The translations under genes and the position numbers were made by a program. Positions 8,139 through 16,540 of a DNA stretch of 64,000 nt are shown piece after piece. The notes under the pieces were generated by a model. It was given only the letters and a program-made list of their open reading frames with translations, did not search any database and was not told the origin of the DNA. Location of the stretch: NCBI GenBank assembly GCA_035539175.1, contig DATLIY010000007.1:62001-126000 (forward strand). The letters run 5' to 3'. This stretch comes from Acidisarcina sp. (GTDB lineage: Bacteria; Acidobacteriota; Terriglobia; Terriglobales; Acidobacteriaceae). Positions within the stretch are counted from its first letter, which is position 1; each line of letters starts with the position of its first letter.

Positions 8139-9455
8139 TTAATTGTTGTCGCGCCGCTGCAGGGTCGGGCGGTCATCCCCCTGCTGCGAGGGGTCCGAAC
8201 CGGTACCGTTAGGATTCGAGCTTGCGCGGCGCAGGGTGGGCTTCTTCCCATCCTTGCCATCCTGCAGCTTTCGCTTATTTTCGATGCGGGCCAGCCGCGC
8301 CTTTACATCGTCAAATTCTGAAGTTGTCACCACGTACTCATCCCGCGCCGGAAGGATCTTGGCAATCTCGTCCTGCGAATGCGCTATGCGGTCCGGAGTT
8401 TGAGGATGGCTGGAAAATGCCTTGGAAACCGCTCCAGGCTTCTGCTTTTCCAGGTTTTGAATCTTCTCGAAGAAAGAAATAAATGCCTGCGGATCGTATC
8501 CCGCGCGGTACATATATTCGACGCCCAGGTAGTCGGCCTGCGTCTCGAACTCACGCGAGAACTTGAGGAAGGTCAGCGGTACACCGATCGAGGCAGCTTC
8601 ATACAACCCGTATCCCAGCCAGCCGCCCACAAAAATAAGCGGAATCGACCCAAGCTGGGCGTAGTTGGAGCGGGTCTGTTCGCGCGCGGCGTGATGCGCC
8701 GCCACATGGGCAATCTCGTGAGCCATCACCCCTGCCAGCTCCGCCTCTTCATCCGCAGCAAGGATCAGGCCCGAATTCACGTAGAAGAAGCCTCCGGGGA
8801 GCGCCATGGCGTTGATTTCATCGGAATCGATGACCTTGATCGTAAACGGCACCTTGGCGTCGGAGTTCTTCACCAGATTCTGGCCCACGCGGTTGATGTA
8901 TTCCGTGACGACGGGATCGGTGATCAGGCGGGTGCTCTTCTCGAGCTCCATCGCGTACCCCTTACCCATCTTGATCTCGCTCTCGGTGGAGTACCAATTC
9001 CCCATGCCCCGTCCGCCAATATCGCGATTCCCGACCGAATTCACATCCTTGATGCTGCCGGATTTCACCTTGGGAGCGGTTTTGTCGGCGGAAGACGATC
9101 CCGAAGCCGGGGTCGCCGGCGTACCCGATCCCGAGTTCTGCTGGGGACTGGTTGTGGCTGTCGGCGCCGTGCCCGTTCCACCTGGCGTCGTGGCTGTTCC
9201 GTTGGCATTGTCGGGAGGATTGTTCGGGGCGGTCTGCGGATTCGGCGCACTTTGAGGGGCATTTGCCGGGCTGGAAGCGGGCGCAGAGTTGTCCTGGGGA
9301 TTGGCCGTGGTCGATGTGGACGTGCTCTGCGGAGAATCCTCAGAAGCGGCCGCGTAGCCTGTGCCAGCGGACCAGCACGCCAGCGGAGCCATTGCCAGGC
9401 CTGCCACTACCGCCATGCGTAAAGGAATCCGGTTTCCGTTTCTCCGTCGACTCAT
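8139..9455 (-). CDS. M48-family zinc metalloprotease, exported
   Basis: This roughly 438-residue protease carries the zinc motif HEIAH (in VMAHEIAHVAAHHAAREQ), and the third ligand is probably the Glu of EFETQADYLGVEYMYRAGYD. These are the hallmarks of M48 (HtpX/BepA/Oma1-type) peptidases that act on envelope proteins. The N-terminus has a hydrophobic segment (MAVVAGLAMAPLACWSAG) and then about 95 residues of Ser/Thr/Pro/Asn/Gly low complexity, probably a flexible periplasmic linker. The C-terminus is charged (KRKLQDGKDGKKP). The ATG at 9455 is chosen over the upstream codon at 9512 because GGTGG lies just before it and the signal peptide then starts correctly. Likely BepA/YcaL-like periplasmic quality control; lipid attachment at the Cys is possible but the lipobox is imperfect. 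Confidence 0.88.
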   Translation of the reverse strand: MSRRRNGNRIPLRMAVVAGLAMAPLACWSAGTGYAAASEDSPQSTSTSTTANPQDNSAPASSPANAPQSAPNPQTAPNNPPDNANGTATTPGGTGTAPTATTSPQQNSGSGTPATPASGSSSADKTAPKVKSGSIKDVNSVGNRDIGGRGMGNWYSTESEIKMGKGYAMELEKSTRLITDPVVTEYINRVGQNLVKNSDAKVPFTIKVIDSDEINAMALPGGFFYVNSGLILAADEEAELAGVMAHEIAHVAAHHAAREQTRSNYAQLGSIPLIFVGGWLGYGLYEAASIGVPLTFLKFSREFETQADYLGVEYMYRAGYDPQAFISFFEKIQNLEKQKPGAVSKAFSSHPQTPDRIAHSQDEIAKILPARDEYVVTTSEFDDVKARLARIENKRKLQDGKDGKKPTLRRASSNPNGTGSDPSQQGDDRPTLQRRDNN

Positions 9456-9670
9456 ATCCACCACCCCGATCGTCGGTGTCTTATATATCAAGATACCCGA
9501 CCCCTTGCTCATTGGACGTATATATCCGCAATTTGGGTACGCCCGTGCATCGAAATTGCTTTACTCCGGATGGCGGGCGCCAATCCGCAATTTCCCTCTC
9601 CAGCAACAGCAACCTGCGGCTGCAACAAGGCGGGGAAAAATAAGGGTTTCCTCCTCTTCCCGCTGTGCAA

Positions 9671-9713
9671 AATCGAAGGACGGCAGGGCTAATTGCCATG
9701 CCGTCCTTCGATT
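9671..9713 (-). terminator. Rho-independent terminator of the inositol-phosphate synthase gene
   Basis: Perfect 15-bp arms at 9671-9685 and 9699-9713 flank a 13-base loop. On the minus strand the stem is followed by TTTTGC. It lies about 100 bases beyond the stop of the gene at 9811. Confidence 0.8.
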
Positions 9714-9810
9714 CGTTCCTGGTAAGTGCCAACCGCTTGGAGTCTTACAGCGTCTTCGCCGTCCGTACATTCGAGCAACGGTCAAAAACGCGGAAGACCT
9801 GCGGGCAGCA

Positions 9811-11151
9811 TCAATCGTAGTATTCCAGGCCCAGGTGGGTGATCAGTTGCTCGCCCCTGATGTGGCGCAGCGTGTTCTTCAGCTTCATCGACTGAATAAA
9901 GAGATCGTGCTCGGGGTACAGTCCGGGCGCAGTCATTGGCGACTTGAAGAAGAAGCTCAACCACTCCTGGATGCCAAGGTCCTTCAGTCCCGTTGTGCGC
10001 TTGGCCAGATCCATGAAGAGAACCAGATCCAGCGCGATCGGAGCGGCGAGAATGGAATCCCGGCAGAGGAAATCGACCTTGATCTGCATCGGATATCCGA
10101 GCCAGCCAAAGATGTCGATGTTGTCCCAACCCTCTTTGTTATCACCGCGTGGCGGGTAATAGTTAATGCGAACCTTGTGATAAATGTTGCCATAGAGCTC
10201 AGGGTATAGCTCAGGCTGCAGGATGAAATCCAGAACTCCCAGCTTGGACTCTTCCTTGGTCTTGAAAGACTCGGGATCGTCCAGCACTTCCCCATCGCGA
10301 TTACCGAGGATGTTGGTCGAGTACCAGCCGCTGACGCCGAGCATGCGCGCCTTGAACGCCGGCGAAAGGACGGTCTTGATCAGCGTCTGCCCCGTCTTGA
10401 AGTCCTTGCCGCAAATAGGCGCGGAATTCTTCTTCGAGAGCTCGAGCATTACTGGCATATCGACGGTAAGGTTCGGCGCGCCATTGGCGAAGGGAACCCC
10501 CTCGGAAAGTGCCGCATACGCGTAGATCATGGAAGGAGCGATGTTGATGTCGTTCTCGTCCAGGCCTTTCTCGAAGGCGGCGAGGGAGTCTTGCACCGGG
10601 TGAGGCTCCAGGAAGATCTCGGTCGATCCGCACCAGATCACGACGACGCGGTCAACGGTCTTCTTGAATGCCCGGATGTCCTCCCGTACCTGCTCGGCCA
10701 GATCCCGCTTGTTCTTGCCCTTCTTTACGTTCGTCCCTTGCAGGCGCTTGACGTAATACTGGTCGAAGACTGCCGGCAGAGGCTTGATGGTCTCAAGATA
10801 GGGCTTGATCTGCTGCAGCAGATCCTTGTCCAGAACCTTGGCGTTGCTGGCCGCCTCATACACGTTATCTTTGAAGATATCCCACCCGGTGAACACGATA
10901 TCGTCCAGCTTGGCGAGCGGCACAAAGTCATGAATCAGTGGAGTCCGCGATTCAGTGCGCTTTCCAAGACGAATCGTGCCCATCTGTGTAATGGATCCGA
11001 TGGGCTTGGCGAGACCCTTGCGAACTGCTTCCACACCGGCGATCAAAGTGGTAGCGACGGCCCCCAGGCCGACGATCATAACCCCTAATTTGCCCGTAGC
11101 GGGCTGAATCTGCGATCTCGAATTGGCACCGCTATCCTGAACAGTAGACAT
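9811..11151 (-). CDS. inositol-3-phosphate synthase (MIPS family)
   Basis: The 446-residue enzyme converts glucose 6-phosphate to 1D-myo-inositol 3-phosphate using bound NAD+. The N-terminal Rossmann motif is GLGAVATT at about residues 27-34. Diagnostic later motifs include EGVPFANGAPNL, GKDFKTGQTLIKT (substrate-binding Lys region) and GWYSTNILGNRDGEVLDDP. Length matches the prokaryotic long form. The ATG at 11151 has an AGGAAGG-like site upstream. The gene stands alone with its own terminator; the next gene upstream, the DedA gene at 11269, is on the same strand 117 bases away. In bacteria the product feeds inositol phospholipids, mycothiol-like thiols or compatible solutes; which one applies here is not visible. 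Confidence 0.93.
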   Translation of the reverse strand: MSTVQDSGANSRSQIQPATGKLGVMIVGLGAVATTLIAGVEAVRKGLAKPIGSITQMGTIRLGKRTESRTPLIHDFVPLAKLDDIVFTGWDIFKDNVYEAASNAKVLDKDLLQQIKPYLETIKPLPAVFDQYYVKRLQGTNVKKGKNKRDLAEQVREDIRAFKKTVDRVVVIWCGSTEIFLEPHPVQDSLAAFEKGLDENDINIAPSMIYAYAALSEGVPFANGAPNLTVDMPVMLELSKKNSAPICGKDFKTGQTLIKTVLSPAFKARMLGVSGWYSTNILGNRDGEVLDDPESFKTKEESKLGVLDFILQPELYPELYGNIYHKVRINYYPPRGDNKEGWDNIDIFGWLGYPMQIKVDFLCRDSILAAPIALDLVLFMDLAKRTTGLKDLGIQEWLSFFFKSPMTAPGLYPEHDLFIQSMKLKNTLRHIRGEQLITHLGLEYYD

Positions 11152-11268
11152 TTCTTACCGATCCTTCCTCTCAAAATACATAACAATTAAAGATTCATAA
11201 GAATCACCCCTGGAGTGAACCGATGGCAAGCAGCAAGTGCCGAGGGGCAATGTAGTCGGTTTCAACAG

Positions 11269-11913
11269 TCACGATGCTTCCCCAGACCGCAAGAAGCGAC
11301 TTTTCAGGTGAGACCAGAGGAACCACGCAATTCCGAACACCAGAAGAACGACGACCGCGGTGTGGAACTGATGAAAGACGGCCTTGAACCTTGGATCGGT
11401 TTCCCACCCTTCCCCCAGCTTCATTCCGGCATAGGCAAGGATGAAGCACCACGGCCACGATCCTAAAAACGTGTAGACGTGAAAACGAAGTTGCGGCATT
11501 TTTGCAATTCCTGCCGGCAGAGCAATGAAAGTTCGTACCACGGGCAGCAATCGGGCAACGAAGACGGTGATGGAACCATACTTGGAAAAGAAGCGTGTCG
11601 TGCGATCCAGATCATGCTCGCTGAGCAGAACAAACCGGCCATACCGCTCCACCATCGGTCTTCCGCCATAGGCGCCAATCCAGTAGGCAATAGCCGAGCC
11701 CACATTGCAGCCGATGGCGCCAGCGGTGGCTACCCAAATGAGATGAAACCGCCCCATGAAGACGAGGTAGCCGGAGAATGGCATGATGATCTCCGATGGA
11801 AGAGGCACGCAAGCCGACTCCACCGCCATCAGAAAGACGATTCCTGCATACCCCCCAGCCGAGATCACCGAGATGATGAAGTGGGCCAGAACAACTAAGA
11901 TTTTCTCTGTCAT
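11269..11913 (-). CDS. DedA/SNARE-associated family membrane protein
   Basis: This 214-residue inner-membrane protein has the DedA core: FLMAVESACVPLPSEIIMPFSGYLV (with the conserved E and PxPSE-type element) and FFSKYGSITVFVARLLPVVRTFIALPAGIAKM (the F/YG...R..P..R motif), plus several hydrophobic helices. DedA proteins act as undecaprenyl-phosphate or phospholipid flippases and support membrane-potential homeostasis. The C-terminus is short and basic. The start ATG at 11913 follows an ACGAGG sequence. It lies upstream of the inositol-phosphate synthase on the same strand; shared lipid metabolism is conceivable but unproven. Confidence 0.92.
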   Translation of the reverse strand: MTEKILVVLAHFIISVISAGGYAGIVFLMAVESACVPLPSEIIMPFSGYLVFMGRFHLIWVATAGAIGCNVGSAIAYWIGAYGGRPMVERYGRFVLLSEHDLDRTTRFFSKYGSITVFVARLLPVVRTFIALPAGIAKMPQLRFHVYTFLGSWPWCFILAYAGMKLGEGWETDPRFKAVFHQFHTAVVVLLVFGIAWFLWSHLKSRFLRSGEAS

Positions 11914-12026
11914 CCTCGTTGAGTATAAACGAGAGTATTCAACGCACGGTCACGTGTTCTCGCCGCTGCCTTCTGACGCGACGCGGGACGTGGAAAGCCA
12001 GACAGAATCGATTAGGATAGAGGCCC

Positions 12027-12803
12027 ATGGCAACCAGGAAAACCGCATCGCTGAGCACCACGAAGAACCGGCCCGCGTCGCCCAGGACAACGGCAGCCAA
12101 GCCCACAGCAAAAACCGCCTCCGTCAAGCCGCGGACAAAGTCCTCCTCTCAATCGGATCTGGCGCCTGAGCGGATTGCCTCGATTCTCAGGATCCTGGAA
12201 GAGACCTATCCTGGGGCTGAGTGCGCGCTGCACCATCGCAATGCATGGGAGTTGTTGGTAGCGACGATTCTCTCGGCTCAGTGTACCGATGCCCGCGTCA
12301 ACATGGTTACCCCCGCGCTCTTTCGCAAGTTTCCGACGCCCGCTGCCTTTGCCGCTGCTTCCCTGCCGGAGATCGAGGCCGAGATCCGCTCCACGGGCTT
12401 CTACCACAACAAGGCAAAGTCCATCTCAGGCGCAGCCAAACGGGTGATGAGCGAGTTTCACGGCAAGGTTCCCCGCACCATGGAGGAGTTGTTGACGCTT
12501 CCCGGTGTGGCTCGCAAGACGGCCAACGTCGTGCTCGGAGTGGCCTACAAGCAAGCCGCCGGGATCGTCGTGGACACGCACGTTCTGCGCCTATCCATGC
12601 GCCTGGGTCTGACGCACAACACGGTCCCGGCAAAGGTGGAGCAGGATTTGATGAAGATTATTCCGCAGGATCACTGGATCGCCTTCTCGCACGAGATGAT
12701 CCACCATGGCCGGGAGATCTGTATCGCGCGAAAGCCGCGTTGCGCGGACTGTCCGCTGGAACCACTCTGCAACTCAGCGGACAAGACCTGGAGTACACAC
12801 TAG
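12027..12803 (+). CDS. nth: endonuclease III (DNA glycosylase/AP lyase)
   Basis: The 258-residue base-excision-repair enzyme removes oxidised pyrimidines and nicks abasic sites. The helix-hairpin-helix LTLPGVARKTANVVLG contains the catalytic Lys, and VVDTHVLRLSMRLGL contains the catalytic Asp. The C-terminus has the 4Fe-4S ligand set CIARKPRCADCPLEPLC (Cx6Cx2Cx5C). The first ~45 residues are a Lys/Thr/Ser/Ala-rich tail beyond the E. coli length, probably disordered and perhaps DNA-attracting. The ATG at 12027 follows AGAGG. It is convergent with the sugar-transferase gene. Confidence 0.96.
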   Translation: MATRKTASLSTTKNRPASPRTTAAKPTAKTASVKPRTKSSSQSDLAPERIASILRILEETYPGAECALHHRNAWELLVATILSAQCTDARVNMVTPALFRKFPTPAAFAAASLPEIEAEIRSTGFYHNKAKSISGAAKRVMSEFHGKVPRTMEELLTLPGVARKTANVVLGVAYKQAAGIVVDTHVLRLSMRLGLTHNTVPAKVEQDLMKIIPQDHWIAFSHEMIHHGREICIARKPRCADCPLEPLCNSADKTWSTH

Positions 12804-12822
12804 GAGCAGCAAAGATGAGGCA

Positions 12823-12849
12823 GGACTGGCCGCAACTAGCTGCCAGTCC
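12823..12849. terminator. hairpin between convergent nth and sugar-transferase genes
   Basis: Eight-base arms at 12823-12830 and 12842-12849 enclose 11 bases that include the sugar-transferase stop codon. It could stop transcription from either side, but there is no strong T-run. Confidence 0.4.
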
Positions 12850-14365
12850 CGTGAACGACAACCGCTACCGTGCGAATCAGGATCTTGATATCCAGCCACA
12901 AGGTCCAGTTCTCGATATAAGCGGTATCCAACGAAATATAGCTATCGAAGGATGGATCCTGCCTCGCCTGTACCTGCCACAAGCCGGTGATGCCTGGGGT
13001 CACATCCAGACGCCGCAGATGGCTTAGTTCGTACTGTTTCACTTCACTGGCCAGCGGAGGACGCGGCCCAACGATGCTCATATCGCCACGCAGTACGTTG
13101 TAGAACTGCGGCAACTCATCGAGCGAGTACTTCCGCAGCAGACGCCCCAGGCGCGTGATCCGCGGATCGTTGGTGATCTTGAACAGGACGCCGTCCCGCT
13201 CGTTCATATGCAGGATATCCGCACGGCGACGCTCCGCATCGCGCACCATCGTACGAAACTTCACGCATTTGAAGACACGGCCCTTTTTACCGATGCGCTC
13301 GGAGCGATAGAAGATCGGTCCGGGAGAATCCAGCTTGACGCCGATCGCAATCGCGGTTAGCAGCGGTGAGATTGCCAGCATGGTCGCGGACGACAGCACG
13401 ACATCCAGCATCCGCTTTAGGAAGTACCCTATCTCATGTGCCTCACCGCGATGCAGCGGGATCGTGGGAAATTGCCCCACGTATTCCACTTCGCTGTTCC
13501 AGGCCAGGCCGTCGTAGAGATCCGGAACGACACGTATATCGACACCGGCATTCCGTGCCTGCGCCACGATGTGCTTTACCAGGCCCCGTTCACACGGACT
13601 GGCAACAAATATCTCATCAACAAAATGTTCCCGTGCCAGATCGAAGACGTGATCCACTCCGCCCAGGACTTCACCGCTCATCGAAGGAATGTCGAGATCG
13701 ACTCCCGGGACATGGATGTATCCCTTGAAGGTGTAACCAAGATGCCGAACGCTATCGATGTGGTGGCGAAGCGCCTGGCCGATTCGCCCGGTTCCGATGA
13801 TCAGAATGTTGCGCGTCTCCAGGCCCCGTTCAAACCGGCGGTAAAGGATGGCACGCCATCCCAGGCGGCGCACGCATAGCGCAGCGGTGGTAAGCATGAT
13901 CATCAACAGCACCAGCGTGCGCGAGATAACCTCGCCATGCACCAGGTACAAGCTGCCCGTCAGCAACAAGCCGGCCGTGAAGCAGGCCTGCATGGTCATC
14001 CGCTGCTCATGGAAGGTACTGGAAATCCGCAAGGGCTCGTAGAGATGGTAACGACGGCTGACCAGCACAATGGCCGCGATAAACCATATGAGATAGCCCA
14101 GAAGCAATGTCAGAGGATGATGAAACGAGGGCAGATTCGATGCCGAAGAATGAACCGCGTGCAGCCCCTGTCCTAACCCGCCAAAGGTCACTTCAATCGA
14201 GACCATTAACGCAAACAATACAGTCACCACGTCGGTGAGCACCCACAAGACCATCGAAGCACGCGTGGAACGTGCCGCTGCAGCCACAGCCCTGCTGCGG
14301 TTCTGCGAGTCGTTGGTCTCCGGGGCCTTCACCGTCAGACGTTGTAGAAACTCTGAAGTAGCCAT
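12836..14365 (-). CDS. polyprenyl-phosphate sugar phosphotransferase (exopolysaccharide priming enzyme, WcaJ/WbaP type)
   Basis: The roughly 509-residue inner-membrane enzyme transfers a sugar 1-phosphate from a nucleotide sugar to undecaprenyl phosphate, starting repeat-unit synthesis. Several N-terminal transmembrane helices (about residues 40-145) precede a CoA-binding-like/Rossmann domain (NILIIGTGRIGQALRHH). The C-terminal bacterial sugar-transferase domain starts at KRMLDVVLSSATML and contains SPGPIFYRSERIGKKGRVF, CVKFRTMV, KYSLDELPQFYNVLRGDMSIVGPRP and GITGLWQVQAR. A GTG at 14407 is an alternative start 14 codons upstream. No other polysaccharide gene is adjacent; the UDP-sugar genes at 22.5-24.9 kb may supply substrates. 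Confidence 0.92.
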   Translation of the reverse strand: MATSEFLQRLTVKAPETNDSQNRSRAVAAAARSTRASMVLWVLTDVVTVLFALMVSIEVTFGGLGQGLHAVHSSASNLPSFHHPLTLLLGYLIWFIAAIVLVSRRYHLYEPLRISSTFHEQRMTMQACFTAGLLLTGSLYLVHGEVISRTLVLLMIMLTTAALCVRRLGWRAILYRRFERGLETRNILIIGTGRIGQALRHHIDSVRHLGYTFKGYIHVPGVDLDIPSMSGEVLGGVDHVFDLAREHFVDEIFVASPCERGLVKHIVAQARNAGVDIRVVPDLYDGLAWNSEVEYVGQFPTIPLHRGEAHEIGYFLKRMLDVVLSSATMLAISPLLTAIAIGVKLDSPGPIFYRSERIGKKGRVFKCVKFRTMVRDAERRRADILHMNERDGVLFKITNDPRITRLGRLLRKYSLDELPQFYNVLRGDMSIVGPRPPLASEVKQYELSHLRRLDVTPGITGLWQVQARQDPSFDSYISLDTAYIENWTLWLDIKILIRTVAVVVHGTGS

Positions 14366-14407
14366 GAGTCGTGTATTTGACCTTATGTTCCACTCTCTAA
14401 CGGACAC

Positions 14408-14872
14408 TGCAAACTAAAGTCACAGGCCCGTTGGAGTGTCACACTCTGGTGGATGATGCGTTGAATTCCGAAGAATGCTTTTTGCAGATTAAGTAGGGTG
14501 CAGTGTCGCAGGTACCCGTCTTCAGGCCGCAGCGGTATTCCACACTACCGCGTACCTGAAATTGCGGGTGAACCATTGTTCTACGCGTAGCAGTCTGCGA
14601 AGAACTTTGGCGGCAAGCCTGTCACATTTCTCTTGAGGCAAGCGGTACAAATCCCAAACGCTCGCGCTCATGTTTCCCGTGGGGTGTGTTATGAACTGAC
14701 AGTAACGCTTATTATAACAGCGCCGCTCATTCATTTTTTAGTATTCCCACCAGTGATGGTTACGAAAACACATCGTTTCCAACGAATACTTTCTGCTTCT
14801 AGAATCCACTGACTGCGGTAATACGGCAAGCAAAAATTCGGTGAAGATACGGAAGTTGTAGAGGACCTACGT
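14408..14872. other. intergenic region, mostly unassigned
   Basis: About 465 bases between two leftward genes. The only sizeable ORF (14522-14734, minus) has no RBS and odd composition, so I do not call it. A TATAAT on the minus strand around 14709-14718 could be part of a promoter for the sugar-transferase gene, which would give a leader of about 300 nt, but no good -35 is present. Confidence 0.3.
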
Positions 14873-15871
14873 TTACCCCTGAGGTACCTCAAGTGCATCC
14901 AGATCAAGGAATTGCCGTACTACTGGATCCTGAGAAGCTCGAAATTCATCCAGCGTTCCAAAAAACCATGCCTTCCCTTGATTCAGAAACAAGACCCTGT
15001 CCGCCAACCGCTCTGCGAACCGCGTATCGTGGGTTACTACGATGCTCGTTAATCGTAACTGATGCTTCAACTTTTGAATTAGGTTGCCTAGCAGCCGAGC
15101 CATAAGCGGATCGACCATTGTCGTCGGCTCGTCGTAGAGAATCGCTTCCGGCTGCGCAGCCAAAGCCCGCGCGATTGCAACCGATCGCTTCATCCCAGTA
15201 GACAGGTCCGAAGGCAACTGATCTGCCATCCCCGAAACTCCCACCATGTCCAAGAGGCCATTCACCACCTGGTCGATCTGGTCATCTTCCAGTTCGTGGC
15301 GCTCACGAAGCGGAAATGCGACATTCTCGCCTACAGATAGCGAATCGAACAATGCCCCATTTTGAAACACCATGGTCACTTTCTTTCGCAACACCTGCAG
15401 TTGCTTCTCATCGAAATGTGTGATGTCTTCTCCCGCAACATAGATGCGTCCAGAGTCGGGCTTTAGAAATCCCATGATGTTTTGCAGCGAAACAGACTTC
15501 CCCACCCCGCTGCGCCCGAGTATGCAAAGTGTTTCACCTTGTCCCACGCAAAAGCTCACGTCATCCAGAACGTGCAGGTCGCCAAAAGATTTGTAAACGT
15601 GTTCGAAGGCAATGTAGGCAGAGCTCGCAGCATCCTTCTTCGCCAGGTGCGTCTCCACCACTAGCTTTGGAATATCGCGAACCGTCTGATCGCCGTCTCT
15701 TGACGAATCGGCAATCGGCACGTCCGCATCCGGTTGTTCGCCTTGCGGTATCGAACTCAGAGGCTTCTCCCTAAGGATGGAATGTTTATACGTAACTGTT
15801 GATGGAGAAAACAGACGATCCAAAGAACAGAGTAAAGGAACAGAGTATTGGATGCCGCAGCGCCGCGGCAA
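14873..15871 (-). CDS. MlaF-like ABC transporter ATP-binding protein (orphan)
   Basis: Predicted ATPase of the MlaFEDB/Ttg2/Mce phospholipid-transport type, 332 residues. Walker A GRSGVGKS is at 119-126. The Q-loop VFQNGALFDSLSVGENVAFPL (about 168-188) is typical of MlaF. Walker B is AILYDEP at 243-249 and the switch His is 281. The signature is LSTGMKRS rather than LSGGM, and the D-loop reads TTMVDP rather than TTGLDP. The first ~85 residues precede the domain and are absent from usual MlaF, so the true start may be internal. No MlaE permease, MlaD or MlaC gene is adjacent. It follows mobA by 12 bases on the same strand and may share its transcript. Confidence 0.85.
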   Translation of the reverse strand: MPRRCGIQYSVPLLCSLDRLFSPSTVTYKHSILREKPLSSIPQGEQPDADVPIADSSRDGDQTVRDIPKLVVETHLAKKDAASSAYIAFEHVYKSFGDLHVLDDVSFCVGQGETLCILGRSGVGKSVSLQNIMGFLKPDSGRIYVAGEDITHFDEKQLQVLRKKVTMVFQNGALFDSLSVGENVAFPLRERHELEDDQIDQVVNGLLDMVGVSGMADQLPSDLSTGMKRSVAIARALAAQPEAILYDEPTTMVDPLMARLLGNLIQKLKHQLRLTSIVVTHDTRFAERLADRVLFLNQGKAWFFGTLDEFRASQDPVVRQFLDLDALEVPQG

Positions 15872-15883
15872 AGTTCGCTATTC

Positions 15884-16540
15884 TCAGCTTGCTGCACAGT
15901 TCTCCAGATCAACCGGGCGGTTCAGATTCTCAAACCATCTACCGATGCGGTCTCCCGTCTCAATACCGGCAAAGTGACCCGCCGCTGCCAGCGTTTCTAC
16001 GTGGAAGAAGTCCATGCAGCCCCCGGAACAGCCTTCCTTTGCCACTGCGGCTTCGATAGCACGAATCGTTCCATAGTCTCCCGTCATCAGCCGCTGTTCC
16101 AACTCCGGCAGAAGCGCACGGTGATAGATGGCGATGAGCGGCTGCGGCATGCCGCCGACCGCTGGCACCGTGGCCAGCGCTCTGGTCTGCGACACCCTGC
16201 GGACCATCCACCGCAGAAACCCCGCAGGCAGCAGCGGCACATCTACTGGCTGGAATAGATTCCAGTCAGTGGATGTGGCCTTAAGCGCGGCGCAGATGCC
16301 CCCCAGCGGCCCGCAGGATGCCTGTAGATCGGGAACCACTGGCGCAAAGCAAGTCAGGTCCGGCCTATCGCCCACTATGCGCCGCGACTCGGTTACAGTG
16401 CCGAGATTCCTGAGCGCCAGTTGAACCAGCGGCATTCCGTTAAAGTCCAGCAGTGCCTTGTCCTGTCCCATTCGGATGCTGCGGCCGCCGGCAAGGACGA
16501 AGCCTTCGACCTCCAGCAAGCCTGCATCCCGTGGGGTCAT
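15884..16540 (-). CDS. mobA: molybdenum cofactor guanylyltransferase
   Basis: The 218-residue cytoplasmic enzyme joins GMP from GTP to molybdopterin to make the guanine dinucleotide cofactor for DMSO-reductase-family enzymes. The nucleotide-binding signature FVLAGGRSIRMGQDKALLDF is at the N-terminus. The metal/substrate loop FQPVDVPLLP and CGPLGGICAAL are also diagnostic. Its ATG overlaps the stop of the M20 dipeptidase gene (ATGA), and the MlaF-like gene follows 12 bases after its stop, suggesting one transcript. No other cofactor-synthesis gene or molybdoenzyme is in the window. Confidence 0.9.
   Translation of the reverse strand: MTPRDAGLLEVEGFVLAGGRSIRMGQDKALLDFNGMPLVQLALRNLGTVTESRRIVGDRPDLTCFAPVVPDLQASCGPLGGICAALKATSTDWNLFQPVDVPLLPAGFLRWMVRRVSQTRALATVPAVGGMPQPLIAIYHRALLPELEQRLMTGDYGTIRAIEAAVAKEGCSGGCMDFFHVETLAAAGHFAGIETGDRIGRWFENLNRPVDLENCAAS

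Noticed and set aside
14522-14734. 70-codon minus-strand ORF in the 14.4-14.9 kb gap
   Set aside because: No Shine-Dalgarno, odd Cys/Arg composition and no domain.
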